Origin: Pseudomonas sp. FP453
GTDB lineage: Bacteria > Pseudomonadota > Gammaproteobacteria > Pseudomonadales > Pseudomonadaceae
Assembly (NCBI RefSeq): GCF_030687495.1
Contig: NZ_CP117435.1
Location: 2,670,501-2,734,500 of the forward strand
Reading direction: 5' to 3'
Length of the DNA stretch: 64,000 nucleotides
Shown here: positions 26,958-36,821 of the stretch, one piece after another
Layout of the letters: every line of letters starts with the position of its first letter
How positions within the stretch are numbered: the stretch's first letter is position 1
Made by a program: the position numbers and the translations under genes
Notes under the pieces: generated by a model
The model's database searches: none
What the model was told of the DNA's origin: nothing
What the model saw: only the letters and a program-made list of their open reading frames with translations

Positions 26958-28019
26958 ATGAAAACACTGGCCAAACTCCCCGTCACCATCGTTACCGGCT
27001 TCCTCGGCTCGGGCAAGACCACCTTGCTGCGCCATATGCTCGACAACGCCCAGGGCCGACGCATCGCCGTGATCGTCAACGAATTCGGCGAGTTGGGCAT
27101 TGACGGTGAAATCCTCAAGCAGTGCTCCATCGGTTGCACCGAGGAAGAAGCCAACGGCCGCGTGTATGAGCTGGCCAACGGCTGCCTGTGCTGCACCGTG
27201 CAGGAAGAGTTCTTCCCGGTGATGCGCGAATTGGTCGCCCGTCGCGGCGACCTCGACCACATCCTCATCGAAACCTCCGGCCTGGCCCTGCCAAAACCGC
27301 TGGTACAAGCCTTCCAGTGGCCGGAAATCCGCAGCGCCTGCACGGTTGACGCGGTGATCACCGTGGTCGACAGCCCGGCCGTGGCCGCCGGCACCTTCGC
27401 CGCATTCCCGGACCAAGTCGACGCCCAGCGCAAACTCGACCCGAACCTGGACCACGAATCGCCACTGCACGAGCTGTTCGCCGACCAACTGGCCAGCGCC
27501 GACCTGGTGATCCTCAACAAATCCGACCTGATCAGCGCCGAAGACCTGGCCCGCGTACGCCTGGAAGTCGCCGAAGAGCTGCCGCCTGCGGTCAAGATCA
27601 TCGAGGCCAGCAGCGGTCGCCTGCCGCTGGACGTGCTGATCGGCCTTGGCGCCGGCTCCGAGGAGCACATCGACGGTCGCCACAGCCATCACGATCACCA
27701 CCACGAAGGTGAAGACGATCACGATCACGACGCCTTCGATTCGATCTCCATCGACCTGCCGCAAGCCGACGAAGCCCTGCTGCTCGACGCCCTGACCCAA
27801 CTGGTGGTGCAACACGGCATCCTGCGCGTCAAAGGTTTCGCCGCGATCCCGAACAAGCCGATGCGCCTGCTGATCCAGGGCGTGGGCACGCGTTTCGACA
27901 AGCATTTCGACCGCGCCTGGGCGGCCGACGAAGCACGCATCACCCGTCTGGTGCTGATCGGTCAGGACCTCGACGCGGCGGGCCTCGAAGCGCAATTGCG
28001 CGCTGCCCTCAGCGTTTAA
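26958..28019 (+). CDS. cobW: CobW metallochaperone GTPase
   Basis: A 353-residue G3E GTPase thought to supply cobalt to the cobaltochelatase. The Walker A motif GFLGSGKTT is at residues 14-22, the metal-binding CxCC motif GCLCC at 75-79, the Walker B region near EFGELGIDGE and ETSGLALP, and the NKSD base-recognition motif near 190. A strongly His/Asp-rich loop (about 233-256, GRHSHHDHHHEGEDDHDHDA) precedes the CobW C-terminal domain. It is the first gene after the rightward cobalamin riboswitch and ends 3 bp before cobN. Confidence 0.95.
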   Translation: MKTLAKLPVTIVTGFLGSGKTTLLRHMLDNAQGRRIAVIVNEFGELGIDGEILKQCSIGCTEEEANGRVYELANGCLCCTVQEEFFPVMRELVARRGDLDHILIETSGLALPKPLVQAFQWPEIRSACTVDAVITVVDSPAVAAGTFAAFPDQVDAQRKLDPNLDHESPLHELFADQLASADLVILNKSDLISAEDLARVRLEVAEELPPAVKIIEASSGRLPLDVLIGLGAGSEEHIDGRHSHHDHHHEGEDDHDHDAFDSISIDLPQADEALLLDALTQLVVQHGILRVKGFAAIPNKPMRLLIQGVGTRFDKHFDRAWAADEARITRLVLIGQDLDAAGLEAQLRAALSV

Positions 28020-28022
28020 CCC

Positions 28023-31000
28023 ATGCACCTGCTCAGGACCCAGCCCGGTGGTTTCGTCTCGGACGACAATATTGCCGACCTTGGCCAAACCCCCGCTGAA
28101 CTGGTGATCCTGTGCAGCGGTGATTCCAGCCTGGCACTGCTGGCCGAAGCGGCCCAGCAGTTGCCCGACGACTACCCGAGCCTGCGTCTGGCCAACCCGA
28201 TGCAGGTGCAGAACCACGCGTCGGTCGACCTGTACGTCGATGAAGTGCTGCGCCATGCCAAGGTCATCCTGATCTCGTTGCATGGCGGCATCGGCTATTG
28301 GCGTTACGGCATCGAGCGTCTGGTGGAATTGGCCGAGCGCGGCGTGCAACTGATCCTGGTGCCGGGGGATGATCGCCCGGACCCGGAACTCAGCAGCCTG
28401 AGCACCGTCGGTGTGCCAGAACGCGACCGCCTGTGGCACTTCCTGCGCCAGGGTGGCCTGGGTAATGCGCTGGATTTCTATCGCTGCCTGGCCAGTACCT
28501 ACCTGGGCCGCGACTACGCCTGGGCCGAGCCGCAAACCTTGCCGCGCACGGCGATTTATCACCCGCACAAAGCCAACGCCCGCCTGAATGACTGGCAGGC
28601 GGACTGGCACGCCGAATGGCCAGTGGCGGCGGTGCTGTTCTACCGCTCCCATTTGCAGGCGGCCAATACCGGTTTTATCGATGTGTTCTGCCAGCGCTTG
28701 CAGGCGGCGGGCCTTAATCCGCTGCCGATGGCGGTGGCCAGTTTGAAAGAGCCTGGCTGCCTGACGGTGGTCGAGGACCTGCTGGATGAGGTGGGCGCGA
28801 CGGTGATCCTGAACACCACCGGCTTTGCCCAATCCAGCCCTGAAGCACCGCACTTGCGGCCGTTTCGCCGCAATATCCCGGTGATCCAGGCGATTTGCGC
28901 CCAAGACAACGAGCCGGGCTGGCAGGCCAGCGAACAAGGCCTCGGCCCGCGGGACCTGGCGATGCATATCGCTTTGCCCGAGCTGGACGGGCGCATCATC
29001 AGCCGGCCAATCAGCTTCAAGGACCTGGCCTGGCGCAGCGAGCGCAGCCAGTCGGACGTTGTGTGTTATCGCGCGGCGCCCGAACGCATGGATTTTGTCG
29101 CCGAGCTGGCGCGGCGTTGGGTCGAATTGGCGCGGGTGCCCAACAGTGAAAAACGCGTCGCGCTGATCCTCGCCAACTACCCGACCCGCGATGGCCGGAT
29201 CGGCAACGGCGTGGGGCTGGACACACCGGCTGCGGCGCTGAATATCCTACGTGCGCTGCAGGCCGAAGGGTATCCGCTGCCTGCCGACTTGCCACCGAGC
29301 GGCACGGCGCTGATCCATGACTTGCTCGGCGGCGTGACCAACGACCTCGACAGCCTCGATCTGCGCCCGTGCCATCAAAGCCTGGGGCTTGACGACTACG
29401 AGGCGATGTTCAAAAGGTTGCCTGAAGCCAACCAGCAGGCGGTATTGGCGCGCTGGGGCACGCCCCATAACGACCCGATGTGCCGCGACGGTCGCATGAT
29501 GATCGCCGGCCTGCGCCTGGGCCTGACCTTCGTCGGCATCCAGCCGGCGCGGGGTTACCAGGTGGACGCCAGCGCGGTGTATCACGACCCGGACCTGGTG
29601 CCGCCCCACGCCTACCTGGCGTTCTATTTCTGGCTGCGTCACACCTACGGCGCCCACGGCGTGATCCACGTCGGCAAGCACGGCAACCTGGAGTGGCTGC
29701 CGGGCAAGGGTGTCGGCCTGTCACAGCACTGCTGGCCCGACGCGCTGCTGGGGCCATTGCCGAATATCTACCCGTTTATCGTCAACGACCCCGGCGAGGG
29801 CGCCCAGGCCAAGCGGCGGACCCAGGCGGTGATCATCGACCACCTGATGCCGCCGCTGACCCGTGCCGAAACCTACGGCCCATTGCGCGACCTGGAGTTG
29901 TTGGCCGACGAATATTACGAAGCGCAGTTACTGGACCCGCGCCGCGCACTTGAGCTGCAAAAAGACATTCTCAAGCTGGTGCGCGAAACCCGTATCGACC
30001 AGGAGCTTGAGCTGGACAACGATGCCGACGCCGCCATCTGGCTGCCGCGCCTCGACACCTACCTGTGTGACTTGAAGGAGTCGCAGATCCGCGACGGCCT
30101 GCATATCTTCGGCGAGTCGCCCGAGGGCCGTTTGCGCATCGACACATTACTGGCGTTGTTGCGCATCCCCCGTGGCGACGGGCGTGGCGCGCAATCGAGT
30201 GTGCTGCGGGTATTGGCCAAGGCGTTCGAGCTGGGTTTCGATCCGTTGGATTGCGCCCTCGCCGAACCCTGGACCGGCCGCCGTCCGCAGGTGTTGCAAA
30301 ACATCGATCCGCAGTTGTGGCGCACCGCCGGGGACACCCGCGAGCGTCTGGAGTTGTATGCGGCGCGGTTGATCGAGCAGGCGCTGGAAGGCCCGCTTGA
30401 GCGGCTTGAAGAGCCCGGTTGGGAGGACGTGAAGGCCGTCATTGAGAGCCTGCGCATCGTCGTCGCGCCACGCCTGGATGCCTGCGGCCCCGCAGAAATG
30501 CGCGGTTTGCTGGATGCCCTGGGCGGCCGTTTCGTGCCGGCGGGGCCAAGCGGTGCGCCGAGTCGCGGGCGTCTGGATGTGCTGCCCACCGGGCGTAACT
30601 TCTTCACCGTGGACGTGCGCAACCTGCCGACCACCACGGCCTGGCGCATCGGTTTTCAATCCGCCAACCTGATTCTTGAGCGGCACTTGCAGGACCACGG
30701 CGACCATCTGCGCCAACTCGGCTTGTCGGTATGGGGCACGGCCACCATGCGCACCGGTGGCGACGATATTGCCCAGGCCATGGCCCTAATGGGCGTGCGC
30801 CCGGTGTGGGCGACCGGCAGCCAGCGGGTGGATGACTTTGAAATCCTGCCGATCAGCCTGCTGGACCGCCCACGGGTTGACGTGACGCTGCGGGTGTCCG
30901 GGTTCTTCCGTGATGCCTTTGCCAACCTGATCCGCCTGTTTGATGCGGCGGTGCAGGCGGTGGCGGCGTTGGATGAGCCGGACGACATGAATCCACTGGC

Positions 31001-31784
31001 CGCCAAGGTGCGCAGCGAGCGGGCAGCGTTGATCCAGTCCGGCCTGGACGAAGAGGCCGCCGCGAAACAGGCCGGCTGGCGCATCTTTGGTGCCAAGCCC
31101 GGTGCCTATGGCGCGGGCGTGCAGGGCGCGGTCGATGGTCGCCTGTGGCAAAGCCGCGAGGACCTGGCCGAGGTGTACCTGAACTGGGGCGGTTATGCCT
31201 ACGGCGGCGCCGACGAAGGCACCGCCGCCCGCGAACAATTCGCCCAGCGCTTGAGCCAGGTGCAGGCCGTATTGCAGAACCAGGACAACCGCGAGCACGA
31301 CCTGCTCGACTCCAACGACTATTACCAGTTCCAGGGTGGCATGCTCGCCGCCGTGGAAACCCTGAGCGGTGACAAGGCCGCCAGTTACCATGGCGACCAC
31401 AGCCAGCCCGACTTGCCGAGAATCCGCACCTTGAAGGAAGAGCTGAACCGGGTGATCCGTTCCCGCGCCGCCAACCCCAAGTGGATCGAAGGCGTGAAGC
31501 GCCACGGCTATAAGGGTGCGTTTGAAATGGCCGCGACCGTGGACAACCTGTTCGCCTTCGACGCCACCACCGCGCTGATCGACGATCACCAATACGCCTT
31601 GCTCGCCGATGCCTATTTGCTCGACCCCGACACCCGCGCCTTTGTGCAACAGCACAACCCAGATGCCCTGCGCGACATGACCGAACGTATGCTTGAAGCC
31701 CAGCAACGCGGCATGTGGCAAGAGCCTGGGGCCTACCGCGAAGCGTTGGAAAACCTGTTGCTGGATATAGAAGAAGACAGCTGA
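28023..31784 (+). CDS. cobN: Cobaltochelatase subunit CobN
   Basis: The 1253-residue large subunit that binds hydrogenobyrinate a,c-diamide and inserts cobalt in the aerobic pathway. Family segments include an ISLHGGIGYWRYG strand near residue 90, NYPTRDGRIGNGVGLDTPAA, YGAHGVIHVGKHGNLEWLPG, and RVSGFFRDAFANLIRLFDAA. The length is normal for CobN (about 1250). The ATG is 3 bp after the cobW stop. The stop TGA overlaps the next ATG (TGATG). CobN needs AAA+ partners. No cobS/cobT is nearby; the ChlI/ChlD-like pair downstream takes that place. Confidence 0.95.
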   Translation: MHLLRTQPGGFVSDDNIADLGQTPAELVILCSGDSSLALLAEAAQQLPDDYPSLRLANPMQVQNHASVDLYVDEVLRHAKVILISLHGGIGYWRYGIERLVELAERGVQLILVPGDDRPDPELSSLSTVGVPERDRLWHFLRQGGLGNALDFYRCLASTYLGRDYAWAEPQTLPRTAIYHPHKANARLNDWQADWHAEWPVAAVLFYRSHLQAANTGFIDVFCQRLQAAGLNPLPMAVASLKEPGCLTVVEDLLDEVGATVILNTTGFAQSSPEAPHLRPFRRNIPVIQAICAQDNEPGWQASEQGLGPRDLAMHIALPELDGRIISRPISFKDLAWRSERSQSDVVCYRAAPERMDFVAELARRWVELARVPNSEKRVALILANYPTRDGRIGNGVGLDTPAAALNILRALQAEGYPLPADLPPSGTALIHDLLGGVTNDLDSLDLRPCHQSLGLDDYEAMFKRLPEANQQAVLARWGTPHNDPMCRDGRMMIAGLRLGLTFVGIQPARGYQVDASAVYHDPDLVPPHAYLAFYFWLRHTYGAHGVIHVGKHGNLEWLPGKGVGLSQHCWPDALLGPLPNIYPFIVNDPGEGAQAKRRTQAVIIDHLMPPLTRAETYGPLRDLELLADEYYEAQLLDPRRALELQKDILKLVRETRIDQELELDNDADAAIWLPRLDTYLCDLKESQIRDGLHIFGESPEGRLRIDTLLALLRIPRGDGRGAQSSVLRVLAKAFELGFDPLDCALAEPWTGRRPQVLQNIDPQLWRTAGDTRERLELYAARLIEQALEGPLERLEEPGWEDVKAVIESLRIVVAPRLDACGPAEMRGLLDALGGRFVPAGPSGAPSRGRLDVLPTGRNFFTVDVRNLPTTTAWRIGFQSANLILERHLQDHGDHLRQLGLSVWGTATMRTGGDDIAQAMALMGVRPVWATGSQRVDDFEILPISLLDRPRVDVTLRVSGFFRDAFANLIRLFDAAVQAVAALDEPDDMNPLAAKVRSERAALIQSGLDEEAAAKQAGWRIFGAKPGAYGAGVQGAVDGRLWQSREDLAEVYLNWGGYAYGGADEGTAAREQFAQRLSQVQAVLQNQDNREHDLLDSNDYYQFQGGMLAAVETLSGDKAASYHGDHSQPDLPRIRTLKEELNRVIRSRAANPKWIEGVKRHGYKGAFEMAATVDNLFAFDATTALIDDHQYALLADAYLLDPDTRAFVQQHNPDALRDMTERMLEAQQRGMWQEPGAYREALENLLLDIEEDS

Positions 31785-32782
31785 TGACTGAGATCCCCCA
31801 TTTCCCGCTGTCCGCCGTGGTCGGCGCCGACGAATTGAAACTGGCGCTTTGCCTGACCGCCATCGACCCGAAGATCGGCGGCGTGCTGATCGAAGGCCCG
31901 CGCGGCATGGCCAAGTCCACCTTGGCGCGGGGCCTGGCTGACCTGTTGGCCAGCGGCCAGTTTGTCACCTTGCCGCTGGGCGCGACCGAAGAGCGCCTGG
32001 TCGGCACCTTGGATCTGGATGCTGCGCTGGGCGAGGGCCGGGCGCAGTTTTCGCCGGGCGTACTGGCCAAGGCCGATGGTGGCGTGCTGTATGTCGATGA
32101 AGTCAATCTACTGGCCGACCACTTGGTGGACTTGCTGCTGGACGTGGCCGCCAGCGGCACCAATCTGATTGAGCGTGACGGTATTTCCCATCGCCATTCG
32201 GCACGTTTCGTACTGATTGGCACGATGAACCCGGAGGAGGGCGAGTTGCGTCCGCAACTGCTCGACCGCTTCGGATTCAACGTGGCCTTGAGCGGGCAGA
32301 CCTTGCCAGCGGAGCGGGGGCAGATCATCCGTCGCCGCCTGGACTTCGACAGCGATCCGGTGGCGTTCTGCGCACAGTGGGCCGAACAGCAAGCCGCTCT
32401 ACAGGCGCGTTGCACTGAGGCACGGGCGCGGCTCGATGCAATCGAGTTGGATGACCAGGCCTTGGCACAGATCACCGAGCGCTGTTTTGCCGCCGGTGTC
32501 GACGGTTTGCGCGCGGACCTCGTCTGGCTGCGTGGCGCCCGGGCCCACGCGGCATGGCGCGGTGCTGATGCGATCAGCGAGGAAGATATCGAAGCCGTCG
32601 CGGAGTTTGCCTTGCGCCATCGTCGCCAGGAGCACTCTCCACCGGCCAGCCCACCGAACCAGGGGCAATCGCCCAAACCCTCCGATACTTCGCCCGGCCA
32701 AGGCCAATGGGGCGACATGCCCGCACCGGCCTTGCCCACCGGCGCACGCCGGGAAGTCCCTACCTGGCCAAAAAAGCCCTAG
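31784..32782 (+). CDS. ChlI-like AAA+ ATPase, presumed cobaltochelatase partner
   Basis: A 332-residue AAA+ motor of the magnesium-chelatase I-subunit family. The Walker A motif GPRGMAKST is at residues 38-46, Walker B GVLYVDEVNLL near 101-111, sensor 1 LIGTMNPEEGELRPQLLDRF near 145, and a helical lid follows. The tail (about 285-332) is Pro/Ser/Gln-rich and probably disordered. The start overlaps the cobN stop by one base. With the VWA protein that overlaps its 3' end, it should power cobalt insertion by CobN, replacing CobS. That role is inferred from gene order and the riboswitch. Confidence 0.88.
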   Translation: MTEIPHFPLSAVVGADELKLALCLTAIDPKIGGVLIEGPRGMAKSTLARGLADLLASGQFVTLPLGATEERLVGTLDLDAALGEGRAQFSPGVLAKADGGVLYVDEVNLLADHLVDLLLDVAASGTNLIERDGISHRHSARFVLIGTMNPEEGELRPQLLDRFGFNVALSGQTLPAERGQIIRRRLDFDSDPVAFCAQWAEQQAALQARCTEARARLDAIELDDQALAQITERCFAAGVDGLRADLVWLRGARAHAAWRGADAISEEDIEAVAEFALRHRRQEHSPPASPPNQGQSPKPSDTSPGQGQWGDMPAPALPTGARREVPTWPKKP

Positions 32783-33438
32783 GCATTCGCCCTCGACCTG
32801 ACGCGGGGGCGGATGCCCGACCCAAGGCAGGACGCGTCGAGAAAGGCCGGCACGGCAAGGCTCGCAGCGCGCAACAGGGGTCGATCAATTGGCCGGGCAC
32901 CTTGCTCGGCGGCCGTCCGCAAACGCGGGACGACTTGCTGTTTCACCTACGCAGCCGCTCGGCCCACGAATTGTGGCTGGTGATCGTCGACGCCTCGGCC
33001 TCCACCCGCCGCTATCACGCATTGACCGAGGCGAAGGGCTTGTTGGCCCAATTGTTTGACGACGCCTACCGCCAGCGCGCACGCATGGCGTTGCTGACGG
33101 CCAGTGGGCAATCGCCAAAATGGCAGGTGCAAGGCCTCAAGGCGGCCAAAGGCCTGACCGGCTGGCTGGAACAACTGGGGGCAGGCGGCGGCACACCGCT
33201 GCTCGCCGCACTGACCGAAGCCGGGTATTGGCTGGTGGCGCGGCGCAAGCGCTATCCGGCGGAGCAGCAGCGGTTGCTGGTGATTACCGATGGGCGGCTC
33301 AAGGCTATCGATGGGTTGCCGGTGTTGGAATGCCCTGGGTTGCTGGTGGATATCGAGCGCGGGCCGGTCAGGTTGGGGCGGGCGCAAGCGCTGGCTGCGG
33401 GGTTGAGGATTGATTACCGGCATATCGATGGTTTGTAG
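32707..33438 (+). CDS. ChlD-like VWA-domain protein, presumed cobaltochelatase partner
   Basis: 243 residues. After a basic, low-complexity N terminus (1-60) comes a von Willebrand A domain: MIDAS motif DASAS at residues 95-99, RMALLTASGQ, GGGTPLLAALTEAGYWL and LVITDGRLKAID. It corresponds to the C-terminal VWA part of ChlD/CobT. The chosen ATG at 32707 has AAGG 4 bp upstream but makes the gene overlap the ChlI-like gene by 76 bp, so the true start may lie further downstream. It is the last gene of the cobW operon. Confidence 0.8.
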   Translation: MGRHARTGLAHRRTPGSPYLAKKALGIRPRPDAGADARPKAGRVEKGRHGKARSAQQGSINWPGTLLGGRPQTRDDLLFHLRSRSAHELWLVIVDASASTRRYHALTEAKGLLAQLFDDAYRQRARMALLTASGQSPKWQVQGLKAAKGLTGWLEQLGAGGGTPLLAALTEAGYWLVARRKRYPAEQQRLLVITDGRLKAIDGLPVLECPGLLVDIERGPVRLGRAQALAAGLRIDYRHIDGL

Positions 33439-33665
33439 GTTTTGAGGGGTGATTGGGAAGGGTCGGTCTTTTAAAGTCGAATCTTCTGACATTCATCGTT
33501 GATAGCGACTCTTTACTCTTTGGGCTTTCACGCGTTAAGGGGTAAAGGGATGAATTCCTGCGTAATACAGGGTGTTTGTTCTCGCCACGTCTTGGCAGGC
33601 ACGACGCTCTGTTCAATTCGCAACTCGACTGCCTCGCGCGTACCACTCTCCGATCAAGGACTGGT

Positions 33666-35702
33666 ATGAACGACTCATTGCATTACACGGATACGCTCAA
33701 TCCCTTCAAGGACGTTATTTGCGGCAAGCAGATACAGCATTGGGTCGAGTTCCAGTTGGTGGACGAACTAGGCCAACCTTTGGCGAGTCTGCCTTATCGC
33801 GCGGCGAATGAAGCTTCGCGTGGGGGCTATGTGCCCGAATTCGCGGGCTATACCGATGCCGAGGGGGTGATTCGTCTCCAGGGTCTGCATCCCCTGCCCA
33901 TTACGTTGTGGGTGGGAGCAGACCTGCTGGCCGAGCAACTGCAAACCCGGCGCCTACGTGCTGTACGTGCAGAGCCACGCCGTCCGGGAGTAGGTGACCG
34001 TACGCCGTTGTATGGGCCACAGCGCGCGGGCTTTTCGCCGGTTGAAAAGGCGGCGCTTGCGAAAGGTCACGACTACCAATATTTGAGAATCGGGCAGTTA
34101 TGCGATCGGCGGCCCATCTTCCAGCCACCGTTGGCTGATCCGAGTCAGCTTCCTGCGTTTCACTTTCCTGATGAGACGTTCAGTGGTTTCACTGTGAGCG
34201 GGGATCAGTTGGACCGTCGGCATGTGCTGGAAGTCTGCCCGCTTCGCGCGTGGTCGCTGGTTTTGCATCATCAGGAGGGGTACAGCCTGGTGAATGCTTA
34301 CAACCTGGGGTTGATGAGTATTTTGGCGTATAGCAATCGGGGTGAAGAAGATCTGGGTTCCGTGAAGGAGCTTTTCGAACGTCAATGTCTGGATTTATCG
34401 CGTACGCCGCGTGTTTGGGATAGTGGTCAGGCGTGGCCTTGCGTTGTGGTGGATGTGCCGTTCAGTGATCGCTATTTAGAAGTCGAAGCTCTGGACACTG
34501 CTAAAGCTGATCCGCCGGAAGGGCATACCCAACTTTTTTACGCTATCAGTGCATCCCAGGTATTAGTGGCTTGGCGCGGTACTGAAATGGAGGGGCTTGC
34601 TGATCTAATTACTGATGCTACTTTTCGTCCTGTGAAGCCGGAGATTGCGGCGCTATGCGAGCCTAAGGTCCCTTGTGCAGATCTAACTTCGCTAGGCCGT
34701 GTTCATCTAGGTTTTCGTGATGCATTTGAGGTTGCGAGAAGGATTTTTGCCAAGGGGCTTGGTGAAACGATTCCTGAAAAGGCGCTCGACAGAAAGCTCT
34801 TCATCTGCGGCCACAGCCTCGGCGGTGCTCTCGGCTTAATCCACGCCGCCTCGCTGCTGAAACACAACCCGCTGCTCTACACCTACGGCATGCCCCGCAC
34901 CTTCACTCTTCTCGCCGTGCAATATTTGGGCGACCTTTGGCACTTCCGCCACGTCAACGATACCGATGCCATCCCGCGGGTCCCCCCCGAAGCCGATCTG
35001 GACAACGACCTGTATGACCGATACGGCCCACTTGGCAACGTACTCGGACTTCAACGATCACTACGCCAAGCGTTAATTGGCATGGTGTACAAGCACGAGG
35101 ATGCGTTCAGCCATCACGGCAAGATCGCCATGTTCTTCAGGGCGGAACAACACCACTACCAAGAGATCGTGGCATACCCTGCCTATCGTAAGCCGGATGG
35201 CGCACCCATTCGCGGCACGATCACTGCTGCATTACCTGAAAAAGCCAAGCTTTATCTGGTCCCCAGTCTCAGTGAAACCGATGAGCAAGAAGCCGAGGAG
35301 GCCACGCGGCGTTTCAACGCTTCGCTGAGTCCTGAAAACCGTGCCCGGTACTTTCCGCACTACAGCAACACTCCTGTGGGCCGCGTGCTGCGGATTGGCG
35401 ACCACTTCATGTCGCAGTACCAACCCTATATCCACAACCAACTGCTGGAGTCCATCAACCCCGCGCGTGAACCCTTGCTGGAACGCCAGATACAACGACG
35501 CAAATTCGAACAACAGATCAAGGATTACTACGGGCGTGTTCCTGAAGAGGAGTTGGCGCGCAATCGTGTGTTTCTCGACTTGCAACGCTTGGTGGATAAA
35601 GCCCTGCGTGTCACCAAGCAAGCCGATGGGGGCAACGAAGCACTAGAGCGTTTTGATGCCATCGCCGATCCACGGGCCTATTACGAGAAAACCTATGGTT
35701 AA
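33666..35702 (+). CDS. Class 3 lipase, probable type VI secretion effector
   Basis: 678 residues without a signal peptide. The N-terminal 150 residues form a separate domain (KQIQHWVEFQLVDELGQPLA, DAEGVIRLQGL, then SPVEKAALAKGHDYQYLRIG), an architecture seen in Pseudomonas secreted-lipase toxins. The alpha/beta hydrolase core follows: a VAWRGTEMEGLADLITD oxyanion segment, GRVHLGFRDAF, the nucleophile elbow GHSLGG (Ser384), an acidic candidate in NDTDAIPRVP (about D434), and a His in DAFSHHGK. The C-terminal 120 residues are helical and charged. ATG 33666 has AAGGA 5 bp upstream. The stop overlaps a lipoprotein start by 8 bp. Together these suggest a phospholipase toxin with periplasmic immunity. 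No vgrG, PAAR or DUF4123 adaptor gene is nearby, so T6 export is inferred. Codons 215-375 are AT-richer than the rest. Confidence 0.75.
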   Translation: MNDSLHYTDTLNPFKDVICGKQIQHWVEFQLVDELGQPLASLPYRAANEASRGGYVPEFAGYTDAEGVIRLQGLHPLPITLWVGADLLAEQLQTRRLRAVRAEPRRPGVGDRTPLYGPQRAGFSPVEKAALAKGHDYQYLRIGQLCDRRPIFQPPLADPSQLPAFHFPDETFSGFTVSGDQLDRRHVLEVCPLRAWSLVLHHQEGYSLVNAYNLGLMSILAYSNRGEEDLGSVKELFERQCLDLSRTPRVWDSGQAWPCVVVDVPFSDRYLEVEALDTAKADPPEGHTQLFYAISASQVLVAWRGTEMEGLADLITDATFRPVKPEIAALCEPKVPCADLTSLGRVHLGFRDAFEVARRIFAKGLGETIPEKALDRKLFICGHSLGGALGLIHAASLLKHNPLLYTYGMPRTFTLLAVQYLGDLWHFRHVNDTDAIPRVPPEADLDNDLYDRYGPLGNVLGLQRSLRQALIGMVYKHEDAFSHHGKIAMFFRAEQHHYQEIVAYPAYRKPDGAPIRGTITAALPEKAKLYLVPSLSETDEQEAEEATRRFNASLSPENRARYFPHYSNTPVGRVLRIGDHFMSQYQPYIHNQLLESINPAREPLLERQIQRRKFEQQIKDYYGRVPEEELARNRVFLDLQRLVDKALRVTKQADGGNEALERFDAIADPRAYYEKTYG

Positions 35703-36753
35703 GCAAATCAATACGCTCAAGAACCCAGCCAGCGCTCTCCGACTGGCCTTAGTTTCGTGCGCACTTCTTTTCACTCTTGGTGGTTGCCGTCAGGACTACA
35801 GCCTGTCACCGCCTGCCGACAGTGAAAAGATAAGCGTGACGGTAAAGCTGCCTGAGGGACTGAAAAATAAAACCATGTGGGTCATGTATCGTTCGGCCAC
35901 CTGTAAACACATCGGCACTGGAGCCAGCGGCCAACGCACCGAGCGGGATGGCTATCACTCGGTTTACAAGGAGTTGGAACGTCAAGGACAGAGCGATCTC
36001 TACCAAGTAGAGCTACCAAAGGATGGGGGCGGTGCGTGCCGCTGGCACCTGGCGAATGTGACCTTTGGCGTGGAGTATGCCGACCTGACCCGTTTTGGTG
36101 AGAACGTGATTTGGGGGGGCGGCGGCGGTGTCGTTGTGATATTCGACCACAATAATTCACCACGGGGTGGGGCGGACTTCATCGTCGATGGGGATCTGAG
36201 AATCCGGAAGGATTATTACCCTTGGTTGAGTGAAGCATTTATAGGCGGTTATAAAAAACACATCAGTCTGGCGGGGGAGGGCCGTATATATCTGAAGTAC
36301 CAAGCGTTGCAGGCTCGCCATATCTATTTCGAGCCCATACTGCATTCGGACTTTCGCGTTTTATCTGCACAACCAAAGGAGATAAAGGAAGGTAACTACA
36401 CAGCGTTCACCTATCCCGACGGCAGTGTCGTAGCCGATGGCCGCTCCAACCCCGACTTCTTAAAACTCCAAAGCCTACGCACCGGCCGCGCCGGCGATTG
36501 CCTTTCCCCCTGGACCTACCACAAGTGCCCAGACCGCCGCCCACAGTTATTACCCGAATGGCTCCCCGTCCCGGACAAACCCGGTTTCGGGCAGTACCTC
36601 ATTGTGGACGAATGGGGGAACAAGTTGCCGACCTATGACTATCGGTTGGTCGGTAAGGATGGCCGAATAAACAAGTGGAAGACGGATGCCAACGGGCTAA
36701 CCCACCCGGTCCCGGAAAGCATGCACCCGTTGCGCGAAGTGGAGTTTCCCTAA
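35695..36753 (+). CDS. Putative immunity lipoprotein, copy A
   Basis: A 352-residue lipoprotein with an N-terminal basic segment, a hydrophobic stretch and the lipobox TLGGC (Cys31). The mature part is soluble and probably periplasmic, containing MWVMYRSATCK, GYHSVYKELERQGQSDLYQV, GGGACRWHLAN and a Cys-containing RAGDCLSPWTYHKCPDRR segment near residue 260. The ATG overlaps the lipase stop (ATGGTTAA), so it is translated with the toxin. Location and export fit an immunity protein that meets a lipase entering the periplasm. It is paralogous to the next gene. No biochemical role is known to me for the family, and the immunity call is inference from context. Confidence 0.7.
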   Translation: MVKQINTLKNPASALRLALVSCALLFTLGGCRQDYSLSPPADSEKISVTVKLPEGLKNKTMWVMYRSATCKHIGTGASGQRTERDGYHSVYKELERQGQSDLYQVELPKDGGGACRWHLANVTFGVEYADLTRFGENVIWGGGGGVVVIFDHNNSPRGGADFIVDGDLRIRKDYYPWLSEAFIGGYKKHISLAGEGRIYLKYQALQARHIYFEPILHSDFRVLSAQPKEIKEGNYTAFTYPDGSVVADGRSNPDFLKLQSLRTGRAGDCLSPWTYHKCPDRRPQLLPEWLPVPDKPGFGQYLIVDEWGNKLPTYDYRLVGKDGRINKWKTDANGLTHPVPESMHPLREVEFP

Positions 36754-36821
36754 TGGACTGGGTGAAGTTGCCAAAGCGAAATTCAACCATCGCATTCATT
36801 GATACCCGAAGGGGCATTGCT

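Noticed and set aside
33576..33665. A 30-codon N-terminal extension of the lipase
   Set aside because: No ribosome site precedes 33576, and AAGGA 5 bp before 33666 clearly marks the shorter start; the extension does not look like a signal peptide.
36753..36821. A 23-residue extension of immunity copy B from the TAATG overlap
   Set aside because: The extension would put charged residues before a clean lipoprotein signal; GAAGGGG before 36822 and the compact signal favour the internal ATG, though coupling through 36753 cannot be excluded.
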